From Pseudomonadota bacterium (lineage in GTDB: Bacteria; Pseudomonadota; Gammaproteobacteria; GRL18): a stretch of 7,664 nt of DNA. Every line of letters begins with the position of its first letter. The first letter of the stretch is position 1. Both the position numbers and the translations under genes were made by a program. The notes beneath the pieces were generated by a model. The model did not search any database. It saw only the letters and a list, made by a program, of their open reading frames with translations, and was not told the DNA's origin. Shown here piece after piece: positions 1 through 6,360 of the stretch. The stretch is from positions 1 through 7,664 of the forward strand of contig DAOVUE010000056.1 in NCBI GenBank assembly GCA_030632745.1. The letters run 5' to 3'.

Positions 1-614
1 ATATTGAAACCTTAATATTAAAAGATGAGCATTTAGATCCGAAACAACGTCAATTTTATCTACAGATCGCCATCAAGCATTGTGAACGTTTAAATAAACT
101 GGTCACCGAGTTATTTGATCTTGCTAAGCTGGATGCAGGAGATACTCGTTTAAATAAAGAACCTTTTAATATGATAGAGTTGATCCAGGACATTGTACAA
201 AAATTTCAGCTTGCAGCAAAAGAAAAGCAGGTGACCATAAGAATTGTTGAGAATTCAGAGCTGCCTTTTGTGCTGGCGGATATCGCCTTAATCGAACGTG
301 TGATAGAAAATTTACTGGAAAACGCCTTACGCCATACTGCTGCAGGAGGTATTATTGATGTTCAGTTAATCCCGGGTAAAGAGGGTGTTGTTGTGAAAGT
401 AAAGGATGACGGCTGCGGAATTCCAGAATCTGAAATTCCGTATATTTTTGATCGATTTTATCAATTAGATAAAAACCGTACCAGCCATGATACAAATTCA
501 GGACTCGGTCTGGCTATTGTAAAACGAATTATAGAACTGCATAAAAGTGATATAAAGGTGACCAGCCAATTACATAACTATACGATATTTTCTTTTATAT
601 TACCGGCTTTTTAA
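1..614 (+). CDS. Sensor histidine kinase, C-terminal part (5' end outside window)
   Basis: This is the end of a two-component sensor kinase, which autophosphorylates on His and passes the phosphate to a response regulator. The frame is open from the window edge (first full codon at 3), so the ATG at 171 is internal. The 203 visible residues start inside the HisKA dimerisation domain: the helix with HCERLNKLVTELFDLAKLDA is its second helix, so the phosphoacceptor His lies just upstream of the window. The HATPase_c domain is complete: N box (ENLLENALRHT), G1 box (DDGCGIP), F box (YIFDRFYQ) and G2 box (GLGLAIV). The protein ends normally after a final beta strand (FSFILPAF). Its sensor domain and partner regulator are not visible, so the stimulus is unknown. 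It converges on the LysR gene with a 4-bp overlap. Kinase identity is near certain; the subfamily is open. Confidence 0.95.
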   Translation, partial: IETLILKDEHLDPKQRQFYLQIAIKHCERLNKLVTELFDLAKLDAGDTRLNKEPFNMIELIQDIVQKFQLAAKEKQVTIRIVENSELPFVLADIALIERVIENLLENALRHTAAGGIIDVQLIPGKEGVVVKVKDDGCGIPESEIPYIFDRFYQLDKNRTSHDTNSGLGLAIVKRIIELHKSDIKVTSQLHNYTIFSFILPAF

Positions 615-1507
615 TGATTAGATATTAATTTGACCATTTTTTGAGCAGCCTGTGATAGTGTTCTGTCTTTATGTGTGACAATTCCCAGAGATCGATTGGC
701 GCTAAAGCCTGAAACATTGATGCTGGTTAACGAATCATCAATTAAAGTGGCAGGTAGCACGCTCCAGCCTAAGCCAACACTGACCATCATTTTTATTGTT
801 TCTAAATAATTGTTGGATAATTTAATTTGTAATTCTATGCCTAAATCAGAAAAACATTTATCTAATCGTTCTCTGGTATAAGTCCCTTTGCCCGGAAAAA
901 TGGCCGGGAATTTTGCCAGACTTTGTAAATCCTCAAGTTCTAAACGGGCTTTAAGCTTTGTGCCTTTATTTGATTTAAGAATAGGGTGATTGTTATGAAC
1001 TGCAATGCTTAATGGATCAGACCATATTTTTTTAATGGTCAAACATGAGGATGGCTTATTAGGCAGGGTAATAATAGCTAATTCGATTTTTGCACTTTCA
1101 ACAGCCTGACAAGCAGCTTCTGAGTTAATAAAATCAAGCTTAAGATCAACCTGTGGATATTGACTGACATAATGTTTTAAAACAGGGGGTAAGTGGTGCA
1201 GACCTATATGATGGCTGGTGGCTATTAATAACTCTCCGCAAACAATACCATTCATTTCTGCTAATGAATTTTTCCCTGCTTCCAGTTCATCAATAATTCT
1301 TTGTGCAGTGGGTACAAATAGTTTTCCTGCCTGAGTTAAGATGATTTTTTTCCTGATTCGATCAAATAATTTATAATTTAATTCATTTTCTAATGCAGCA
1401 ATACGTTTACTTATAGCGGGTTGTGTGAGAAATAATTTTTCAGCAGCCAGAGAAAAAGACTGTTTATTTGCTACTATCAAAAATGTTTCGATTGATGGGA
1501 TATCCAT
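611..1507 (-). CDS. LysR-type transcriptional regulator, divergent from leuC
   Basis: This is a full-length LysR-family regulator of 298 residues, close to the usual ~300. The N-terminal winged helix-turn-helix spans about residues 1-60 (SFSLAAEKLFLTQPAISKRI is the recognition region). A linker helix follows, then a periplasmic-binding-protein-like effector domain from about residue 88 to the end. I chose the ATG at 1507 because MDIPSIETF is the normal family N-terminus. The frame extends to an ATG at 1567, but those 20 extra residues are AT-rich noise across the promoter region. No strong Shine-Dalgarno precedes 1507. The gene is divergent from leuC, and a LysR regulator beside leuC is also found in Pseudomonas-type genomes, so control of leuC and autoregulation are plausible inferences. 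The effector is unknown. It is not recognisably LeuO, the enterobacterial regulator beside leu. Confidence 0.93.
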   Translation of the reverse strand: MDIPSIETFLIVANKQSFSLAAEKLFLTQPAISKRIAALENELNYKLFDRIRKKIILTQAGKLFVPTAQRIIDELEAGKNSLAEMNGIVCGELLIATSHHIGLHHLPPVLKHYVSQYPQVDLKLDFINSEAACQAVESAKIELAIITLPNKPSSCLTIKKIWSDPLSIAVHNNHPILKSNKGTKLKARLELEDLQSLAKFPAIFPGKGTYTRERLDKCFSDLGIELQIKLSNNYLETIKMMVSVGLGWSVLPATLIDDSLTSINVSGFSANRSLGIVTHKDRTLSQAAQKMVKLISNH

Positions 1508-1512
1508 AATGT

Positions 1513-1527
1513 ATAACTTTTTGTTAT
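1513..1527. promoter_or_regulatory. Candidate LysR-regulator binding box (T-N11-A dyad)
   Basis: ATAAC-N5-GTTAT is a perfect 5+5 bp dyad that fits the LysR-family T-N11-A consensus (T1514, A1526). Its centre lies about 65 bp before the predicted leuC transcription start, the usual place for a LysR recognition site. It also sits only 5 bp before the regulator's own start codon, so binding could repress the regulator. A third GTTAT half-site occurs at 1554-1558, about three helical turns away, next to the leuC -35 box. The assignment rests on position and pattern only. Confidence 0.5.
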
Positions 1528-1549
1528 GTAAAATATAAAAAATATGAAT

Positions 1550-1578
1550 TTGAGTTATTGTATACAAAATACTATCAT
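1550..1578 (+). promoter_or_regulatory. Predicted sigma70-type promoter of leuC
   Basis: A -35 hexamer TTGAGT (1550-1555) and a -10 hexamer TATCAT (1573-1578, 5 of 6 to consensus) are separated by exactly 17 bp. The predicted start is near 1585, giving an untranslated leader of about 57 nt before the leuC ATG. The spacer holds a perfect palindrome TTGTATACAA (1558-1567), which could be an operator. I see no leucine-codon-rich leader peptide or attenuator hairpin in the leader, unlike the enterobacterial leu operon. Confidence 0.55.
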
Positions 1579-1630
1579 GTAGGCAAGTAGAATCAGTCTA
1601 TGAGGCAGCTGAAAAAATTACCCGGGCAGA

Positions 1631-1635
1631 AGGAG
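1631..1635 (+). promoter_or_regulatory. Ribosome binding site deciding the leuC start
   Basis: AGGAG lies 6 nt before the ATG at 1642. It supports that start over the in-frame ATG at 1600, which has no comparable upstream site. Confidence 0.75.
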
Positions 1636-1641
1636 AATAAG

Positions 1642-3045
1642 ATGGGTGCAAGAACCTTATACGATAAGTTATGGGATAGTCATGTCGTTCGTGAAAATGA
1701 TGATGGTACATCGTTGTTATATATTGATCGTCAATTAATACATGAAGTCACATCACCCCAGGCCTTTGAAGGACTCAGAATAGCCAATCGAACTCCCTGG
1801 AATTTGTCCGCAAACCTGGCAACACCTGATCACAATGTTCCTACTAATAACCGTGAACAGGGTATAATCGATCCCATTGCCAGACTTCAGGTTGAAACGT
1901 TGAATAATAATTGTGACTATTATCATATCACTGAATTTAAAATGGATGATATTCGTCAGGGTATTGTACATGTGATTAGTCCTGAGCAAGGAGCAACTTT
2001 GCCGGGAATGACGCTGGTTTGCGGGGATTCACATACGTCAACTCATGGTGCTTTTGGTACTCTGGCCTTTGGTATCGGTACTTCAGAAGTAGAACATGTT
2101 CTGGTGACTCAATGTCTGATACAGAAAAAATCAAAAAATATGCTGGTACAGGTTAATGGTCAATTGAATCCCGGTGTTACAGCGAAAGATATTATTCTGG
2201 CTATTATTGGTGAAATTGGAACTGCGGGCGGTACTGGCTATGCTATAGAATTTGCTGGTGATACTATTCGCAGTTTTTCTATGGAAGGACGCATGACCAT
2301 CTCCAATATGGCCATTGAAGCCGGTGCCCGGGCCGGTATGATCGCGGTTGATACCACTACTATCGATTATGTAAAAAACAGACCCTATAGCCCAAAAGCT
2401 GAACATTGGGAGCAGGCTGTTGAATACTGGACAGGCTTTCATAGTGATGCAGATGCTCATTTTGATAAAGTGATCAGCCTGGATGCAAAAGACATTAAGC
2501 CGCAAGTTACCTGGGGAACTTCTCCTGAAATGACCATGGCGATTGATGAGGTAATTCCTGACCCGGCTGATGAGTCAGATCCAGTCAAACAGGCGGGAAT
2601 GGAAGCGGCACTGAATTATATGGGCTTAACAGCAGGAACACCAATAAATGAGGTAGCAGTTGATGTGGTATTTATTGGTTCCTGTACTAATTCTCGAATT
2701 GAAGATATGCGAGCCGCTGCTGATGTTGCTAAAGGCAATAAAGTGGCTGCTAATGTTAAACAGGCATTAGTTGTTCCAGGCTCCGGTTTAATTAAACAAC
2801 AAGCTGAACAGGAGGGTCTGGATAAAATTTTTATTGATGCGGGCTTTGAGTGGCGGGAACCCGGATGCTCAATGTGTCTGGCAATGAATGCTGATCGTCT
2901 TGAACCTCAGCAACGATGTGCATCTACTTCTAATCGAAATTTTGAAGGACGGCAGGGGCAGGGCGGACGAACACATCTGGTCAGTCCGGAAATGGCTGCT
3001 GCAGCGGCTATTAAAAAGGGCATTTTGTCGATACTAATAAATTAA
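1642..3045 (+). CDS. leuC: 3-isopropylmalate dehydratase large subunit (C-terminus apparently frameshifted)
   Basis: LeuC, with LeuD, isomerises 2-isopropylmalate to 3-isopropylmalate in leucine synthesis in the cytoplasm. It belongs to the aconitase family and binds a 4Fe-4S cluster. From the ATG at 1642 (protein [14 protein letters not shown]) it has 467 residues, close to the 466 of E. coli. Cluster cysteines are visible at about C348 (GSCTNSR) and C409/C412 (PGCSMC). Other family motifs include [21 protein letters not shown] and [18 protein letters not shown]. The last residues ([10 protein letters not shown]) do not match the family. The -1 frame after the A5G3 run at 3013-3020 reads [12 protein letters not shown] and stops at 3056, giving the conserved GHFVD ending and a 471-residue protein. 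This is most simply one base lost from a homopolymer, or a sequencing error. Only the last ~10 residues change, so activity may survive. leuD follows after 30 nt, presumably on the same transcript. Confidence 0.96.
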   Translation: MGARTLYDKLWDSHVVRENDDGTSLLYIDRQLIHEVTSPQAFEGLRIANRTPWNLSANLATPDHNVPTNNREQGIIDPIARLQVETLNNNCDYYHITEFKMDDIRQGIVHVISPEQGATLPGMTLVCGDSHTSTHGAFGTLAFGIGTSEVEHVLVTQCLIQKKSKNMLVQVNGQLNPGVTAKDIILAIIGEIGTAGGTGYAIEFAGDTIRSFSMEGRMTISNMAIEAGARAGMIAVDTTTIDYVKNRPYSPKAEHWEQAVEYWTGFHSDADAHFDKVISLDAKDIKPQVTWGTSPEMTMAIDEVIPDPADESDPVKQAGMEAALNYMGLTAGTPINEVAVDVVFIGSCTNSRIEDMRAAADVAKGNKVAANVKQALVVPGSGLIKQQAEQEGLDKIFIDAGFEWREPGCSMCLAMNADRLEPQQRCASTSNRNFEGRQGQGGRTHLVSPEMAAAAAIKKGILSILIN

Positions 3046-3075
3046 GCTCTAAGTAGAGATAAGAAGGAATAAACA

Positions 3076-3729
3076 ATGGAAAAATTCACAAAAATTACTG
3101 CAATTGCATTACCTTTAGATCGTGCTAATGTTGATACGGATGCTATTATCCCCAAACAATTCCTAAAATCAATTAAACGTAGTGGTTTTGGTCCTAACTT
3201 GTTTGATGAATGGCGCTATCTTGACCAGGGTGAGCCGGGTATGGATAATTCAAAGCGTCCTGTTAATACTGATTTTGTGTTAAATCAGCCTCGTTACGCG
3301 GGGGCTGAAATCTTGTTAGCAAGAGATAACTTTGGTTGTGGTTCATCACGTGAACATGCTCCCTGGGCTCTTGAAGATTTTGGCATCAGGGTTATTATTG
3401 CACCGGGTTTTGCTGATATATTCTATAATAATTGTTTTAAAAATGGTTTATTACCGATTATACTGCCTGAAGAAACTGTTGAACACTTGTTTAATGTGGT
3501 TGAAGCTAATGAAGGCTTCCAGTTAACGGTTGATCTGGAACAACAAAAAATCATCTCAGTCCAATCTTCCGCAGTGGATATTAATATTGATTTTGAACTA
3601 GATAAATTCCGCCGTCAGTGTTTATTGGAGGGTTTGGATGAAATTGGGCTGACGCTTGAACATGCTGATGAAATTCGACAATATGAAGCGAGAAAAAAAG
3701 ACATAACTCCATGGTTATTCCAGGACTAG
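3076..3729 (+). CDS. leuD: 3-isopropylmalate dehydratase small subunit
   Basis: LeuD is the swivelling small subunit that pairs with LeuC to form isopropylmalate isomerase. It has 217 residues, near the longer Pseudomonas-type length and above the 201 of E. coli. Family motifs are intact: [14 protein letters not shown] (residues 18-31), [15 protein letters not shown] (85-99, the substrate-recognition and catalytic loop region) and [17 protein letters not shown] (112-128). The ATG at 3076 has AAGGA (3064-3068) 7 nt upstream. It follows leuC closely and is separated from leuB by 139 bp. The 13 bases from the last base of its stop onward (GCTTCAAGTAGAG, 3729-3741) nearly match the 13 bases just after the leuC stop (GCTCTAAGTAGAG, 3046-3058). 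No damage is visible. Confidence 0.97.
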   Translation: MEKFTKITAIALPLDRANVDTDAIIPKQFLKSIKRSGFGPNLFDEWRYLDQGEPGMDNSKRPVNTDFVLNQPRYAGAEILLARDNFGCGSSREHAPWALEDFGIRVIIAPGFADIFYNNCFKNGLLPIILPEETVEHLFNVVEANEGFQLTVDLEQQKIISVQSSAVDINIDFELDKFRRQCLLEGLDEIGLTLEHADEIRQYEARKKDITPWLFQD

Positions 3730-3751
3730 CTTCAAGTAGAGTGTGTAAAAA

Positions 3752-3767
3752 GTAAGTGGAAACTTAT
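3752..3767 (+). other. Small GNRA-loop hairpin in the leuD-leuB gap
   Basis: TAAGT-GGAA-ACTTA (3753-3766) is a perfect 5-bp stem closed by a GGAA tetraloop of the stable GNRA class. A G-U pair (3752/3767) would extend it. No T tract follows, so it is not a terminator. It might be a processing or stability element between leuD and leuB, or chance. Confidence 0.25.
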
Positions 3768-3783
3768 AGGTAAATATAAATTA

Positions 3784-3810
3784 TAATAAATTTCATTAAT
3801 TTATTTATTA
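3784..3810. repeat. AT-only inverted repeat in the leuD-leuB gap
   Basis: TAATAAAT (3784-3791) and ATTTATTA (3803-3810) are perfect 8-bp inverted copies 11 bp apart. An RNA stem of A-U pairs alone is weak. A protein-binding dyad upstream of a possible leuB promoter is conceivable, but AT-rich DNA produces such matches easily. Confidence 0.25.
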
Positions 3811-3825
3811 ACAATGGCTTATAAT
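3796..3825 (+). promoter_or_regulatory. Possible internal promoter for leuB
   Basis: A perfect TATAAT hexamer (3820-3825) lies 43 bp before the leuB ATG. The best -35 at suitable spacing is TTAATT (3796-3801, 18-bp spacer), only 3 of 6 to consensus. The 139-bp spacer before leuB, against 30 bp between leuC and leuD, makes a separate promoter reasonable. The AT-rich context raises the chance of a false match. Confidence 0.3.
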
Positions 3826-3868
3826 TGGTTTTTAAAGTATTATAAACAGATTGGAAAAGAGTAAAAAT

Positions 3869-4951
3869 ATGAGTAAAAAAATAGCGATTTTAGCAGGTGA
3901 TGGCATAGGAGTTGAGATTGTTGCACAAGCGGTAAAAGTTCTAAATTGTCTTAAATCTGAATATGCTTTGAATATTGAAATGCAGGATGGTCTTGTAGGT
4001 GGTGCTGCTTATGATGATTCAGGCTCACCCTTACCAGAAACTACACTTCAACTGGCAAAAGAATCGGATGCTGTCCTGTTGGGAGCTGTCGGTGGTTACA
4101 AATGGGAATCCCTGGATATAGCAGTACGTCCTGAAAAAGGACTGCTGGGTTTGCGTGCTGAATTGGAACTTTTTGCTAATTTACGCCCGGCGATTTTATA
4201 TCCACAGTTAGCACATGCTTCAACATTAAAACAAGAAGTGGTTTCCGGCCTTGATATTATGATAGTTCGTGAATTGACCGGTGGTATTTATTTTGGTCAG
4301 CCCAGAGGAATTAGAACTCTAGAAAATAATGAAAAACAAGGGTTTAATACTCTTATCTATAAAGAGTCTGAGGTTGAGCGTATTGCTCATGTTGCTTTTG
4401 AAACGGCAATGAAACGAGATAAACGTCTTTGTTCTGTAGACAAGGCTAATGTGCTAGAATGCACCGAGTTATGGCGAGAAGTAGTTGAGCGTGTTAGTAA
4501 GGACTACCCTGCGGTTGAACTGAGCCACATGTATGTTGATAATGCGGCAATGCAGTTAGTTCGTGCACCCAAGCAGGTTGATGTTATGGTGACGACCAAT
4601 ATGTTTGGTGATATTTTATCAGATTGTGCTGCCATGCTGACCGGATCGATTGGTATGCTGCCTTCAGCGTCTATGGATAAGAATCAAAAAGGGATGTATG
4701 AACCTATTCATGGTTCAGCACCTGATATTGCAGGAAAAGATTTAGCCAACCCGTTAGCGACTATTTTATCAGTTGCGATGATGCTGCGTTATTCACTGGC
4801 TGAAGAACTGCTTGCTGTTAAGATTGAAGCGGCCGTTGAACAAGTATTAAATCAAAACCTTAGAACTCCTGATATTTGTACTGATGCTGATATTAAAGTG
4901 GGTACAGAAGCAATGGGTGATGCAGTGGTTGCGGCTTTAAAACCTAAATAA
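3869..4951 (+). CDS. leuB: 3-isopropylmalate dehydrogenase
   Basis: LeuB oxidises and decarboxylates 3-isopropylmalate with NAD+ to 4-methyl-2-oxopentanoate, the direct precursor of leucine, in the cytoplasm. The ATG at 3869 gives 360 residues, the normal length (E. coli 363). Substrate and metal residues of the family are present: arginines in [14 protein letters not shown] (R96, R106), R134 in [10 protein letters not shown]141, K192 in SVDKANV, D224 in [10 protein letters not shown], and D248/D252 in MFGDILSD. The NAD-binding loop [10 protein letters not shown] is at 281-290. A TTG six codons upstream (3851) is in frame, but [14 protein letters not shown] is the normal N-terminus. A modest AAGAG (3857-3861) precedes the ATG by 7 nt. 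The last codons (Lys-Pro-Lys-stop) lie inside the left arm of the inverted-repeat element at 4940-5138, so the C-terminus may have been rewritten by its insertion. Confidence 0.97.
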   Translation: MSKKIAILAGDGIGVEIVAQAVKVLNCLKSEYALNIEMQDGLVGGAAYDDSGSPLPETTLQLAKESDAVLLGAVGGYKWESLDIAVRPEKGLLGLRAELELFANLRPAILYPQLAHASTLKQEVVSGLDIMIVRELTGGIYFGQPRGIRTLENNEKQGFNTLIYKESEVERIAHVAFETAMKRDKRLCSVDKANVLECTELWREVVERVSKDYPAVELSHMYVDNAAMQLVRAPKQVDVMVTTNMFGDILSDCAAMLTGSIGMLPSASMDKNQKGMYEPIHGSAPDIAGKDLANPLATILSVAMMLRYSLAEELLAVKIEAAVEQVLNQNLRTPDICTDADIKVGTEAMGDAVVAALKPK

Positions 4952-5138
4952 CTCAGTTGAATCGTAGCGTGAATGAATAAGGCGCTGTAGGTTAAGGGTT
5001 TTACTGACTCTTTTGGATTTATTCGTACCCCGAGGGCATGTAATAGTCACTCTACGGGTGAATTCAAAATATTCAGTAAATCCTTAAGATGCAGTGACTT
5101 AGGCATTCAAAGTAGATTTAACTGAGTTATTTAGGTTT
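4940..5138. mobile_element. ~199-bp imperfect inverted-repeat element, MITE-like
   Basis: Nearly the whole leuB-asd gap is one long palindromic element. The left arm is 4940-5019, the right arm 5061-5138, and the central 41 bp (5020-5060) are partly self-complementary (ATTCGTACCCCG against CGGGTGAAT). Aligning the left arm to the reverse complement of the right gives about 63 matches in 78 columns with two 1-nt gaps. The outermost 24 bp are 23/24 identical, with 19 perfect bases (AAACCTAAATAACTCAGTT, left strand). Strong ends with a decayed interior and no coding capacity fit a miniature inverted-repeat transposable element. No convincing target duplication is seen; GCTT occurs just outside both ends (4934-4937, 5143-5146), a weak candidate. 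The leuB stop lies in the left arm. Transcribed, it would form a long stem that could affect leuB-asd processing. I do not recognise the family. Confidence 0.65.
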
Positions 5139-5190
5139 GAGAGCTTAGACCTGGTTTTCAGAATAAAATAATAACAGAGATAGACTAATA

Positions 5191-6213
5191 ATGACAAAAG
5201 AATATGATGTTGCAGTAGTAGGTGCTACCGGTGCTGTTGGTGAAACAATAATGGCCATTCTGGAACAACGTGATTTTCCAGTAAGAAACTTATACCCCTT
5301 AGCGAGTGCTCGTTCAGCGGGTAGTAAAATACAGTTTAAAGGTAAAAATTATACCGTTCAGGATTTGAGTGAATTTGATTTTTCTAAAGCTCAAATTGGT
5401 TTGTTTTCTGCGGGTGGAAGTATTTCTGAAGTTTATGCACCTAAGGCGGCAGCTGCAGGCTGTGTGGTGATTGATAACACGGCTCATTTTCGTTATGACG
5501 ATGATATCCCGCTGGTGGTTCCTGAAGTTAATCCTCATGCCATTGCCCGTTATAAAGAACGCGGTATTATAGCCAATCCCAACTGTTCTACAATCCAGAT
5601 GCTGGTTGCTTTGAAACCTATTTATGATGCGGTCGGTTTAGAACGTATTAATGTTTGTACCTATCAGGCGGTATCGGGTACAGGTAAAAATGCTATTGAA
5701 GAATTAGCCACACAAACCGTTAATATTCTTAATACCAAAGAGGTTAAAGCAGAAGTTTATCCAAAACAAATTGCCTTTAATGTGTTACCTCATATTGATG
5801 TCTTTCAGGATAATGGCTATACCAAAGAAGAAATGAAAATGGTATGGGAAACTAATAAGATTTTTGAAGATGATTCTATTTTAGTTAATCCTACAGCAGT
5901 AAGAGTCCCTGTTTTTTTTGGTCATTCTGAAGCATTACATATAGAAACTAAAGAAAAAATTAGCGCTGAAAAAGCCACTGAACTATTAAATGCTTTTGAT
6001 GGTGTCGTAGTTATGGACTCCAGAGAAGACGGCGGATATGCAACCGCTGTGACTGAAGGTGCAGGCACTGATGCTGTTTTTGTGAGTCGTATTCGTGAAG
6101 ATATCTCTCATCCAAGAGGTTTGGATTTGTGGGTGGTGTCCGATAATGTCCGAAAAGGTGCCGCGTTAAACAGTGTACAGATTGCAGAAATATTAATTAA
6201 AGATTATTTATAA
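5191..6213 (+). CDS. asd: Aspartate-semialdehyde dehydrogenase, short (~340-residue) form
   Basis: Asd reduces 4-aspartyl phosphate with NADPH to aspartate semialdehyde, the branch point for lysine/diaminopimelate, threonine and methionine, in the cytoplasm. It has 340 residues, the shorter class, unlike the ~370-residue enzyme of E. coli. The NADP-binding loop GATGAVG is at 11-17, the nucleophile C132 sits in NPNCST, Q159 in TYQAVSGTG, and R238/H245 in VRVPVFFGHSEALH. The key residues are intact, so it is probably functional. In Pseudomonas the gene between leuB/asd and fimV is a similar short-form paralogue; here a single Asd occupies the gap, and whether another exists elsewhere is unknown. 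The upstream region is weak: AGAGAT 9 nt before the ATG and no clear promoter between the repeat element and the gene. It may depend on leuB transcription through the element. Confidence 0.96.
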   Translation: MTKEYDVAVVGATGAVGETIMAILEQRDFPVRNLYPLASARSAGSKIQFKGKNYTVQDLSEFDFSKAQIGLFSAGGSISEVYAPKAAAAGCVVIDNTAHFRYDDDIPLVVPEVNPHAIARYKERGIIANPNCSTIQMLVALKPIYDAVGLERINVCTYQAVSGTGKNAIEELATQTVNILNTKEVKAEVYPKQIAFNVLPHIDVFQDNGYTKEEMKMVWETNKIFEDDSILVNPTAVRVPVFFGHSEALHIETKEKISAEKATELLNAFDGVVVMDSREDGGYATAVTEGAGTDAVFVSRIREDISHPRGLDLWVVSDNVRKGAALNSVQIAEILIKDYL

Positions 6214-6239
6214 TCCATAATTCCTAAGTAAACTGAAGA

Positions 6240-6253
6240 ATTTTAATTAAAAT
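6240..6253. repeat. Perfect 14-bp AT palindrome after asd
   Basis: ATTTTAATTAAAAT is a perfect palindrome 27 bp past the asd stop. It lacks GC pairs and a loop, so it is not a convincing terminator. It could be a protein-binding site. The rest of the 147-bp asd-fimV spacer is AT-rich and holds the fimV promoter candidate. Confidence 0.25.
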
Positions 6254-6310
6254 GTGAATTAAACTACAATAATTTTATTTTTTGTATATTCTTTCACGTT
6301 TTTATTAAAA

Positions 6311-6338
6311 TTTTCATTTAACATACTAATAATATAAT
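6311..6338 (+). promoter_or_regulatory. Predicted promoter of fimV
   Basis: A perfect -10 TATAAT (6333-6338) lies 16 bp after TTTTCA (6311-6316, 4 of 6 to the -35 consensus). The start would fall near 6345, very close to the ribosome binding site at 6348, giving a short leader. Transcription from asd could also continue into fimV. The AT-rich context lowers confidence. Confidence 0.4.
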
Positions 6339-6347
6339 AAGCAATTA

Positions 6348-6353
6348 AGGGAG
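6348..6353 (+). promoter_or_regulatory. Ribosome binding site deciding the GTG start of fimV
   Basis: AGGGAG is 7 nt before the GTG at 6361. The reading frame starting there begins directly with a signal peptide, which fixes this non-ATG start. Confidence 0.7.
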
Positions 6354-6360
6354 TTAGCAA

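Noticed and set aside
1508..1567. N-terminal extension of the LysR regulator to the ATG at 1567
   Set aside because: The extra 20 residues are not family-like and would run through the shared promoter and LysR-box region; MDIPSIETF at 1507 is the normal N-terminus.
1600..1641. Upstream in-frame ATG for leuC, or a short leader peptide
   Set aside because: No ribosome site precedes 1600, while AGGAG precedes 1642. There is no run of leucine codons or attenuator hairpin, and the frame is continuous with leuC.
1753..2505. Reverse-strand open frames inside leuC (1753-1989 and 2131-2505)
   Set aside because: They lie antisense to strongly conserved leuC sequence and their translations resemble no protein family.
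3332..3526. Short forward open frame inside leuD
   Set aside because: It is an out-of-frame shadow of the conserved leuD coding sequence with no recognisable content.
3851..3868. TTG start for leuB six codons upstream
   Set aside because: [14 protein letters not shown] is the normal LeuB N-terminus, and the segment 3853-3861 is needed as the ribosome-binding region.
5137..5169. Promoter for asd formed at the edge of the repeat element (TTGAGA and TAAAAT)
   Set aside because: The hexamers are good but 21 bp apart, too far for a standard sigma70 promoter; no better pairing was found.
5314..5538. Reverse-strand open frame inside asd
   Set aside because: It is antisense to conserved asd sequence and has no family resemblance.
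6240..6290. Rho-independent terminator after asd
   Set aside because: The palindrome has only A-T pairs and no loop, and the later T-rich stretch is not preceded by a GC-rich stem.
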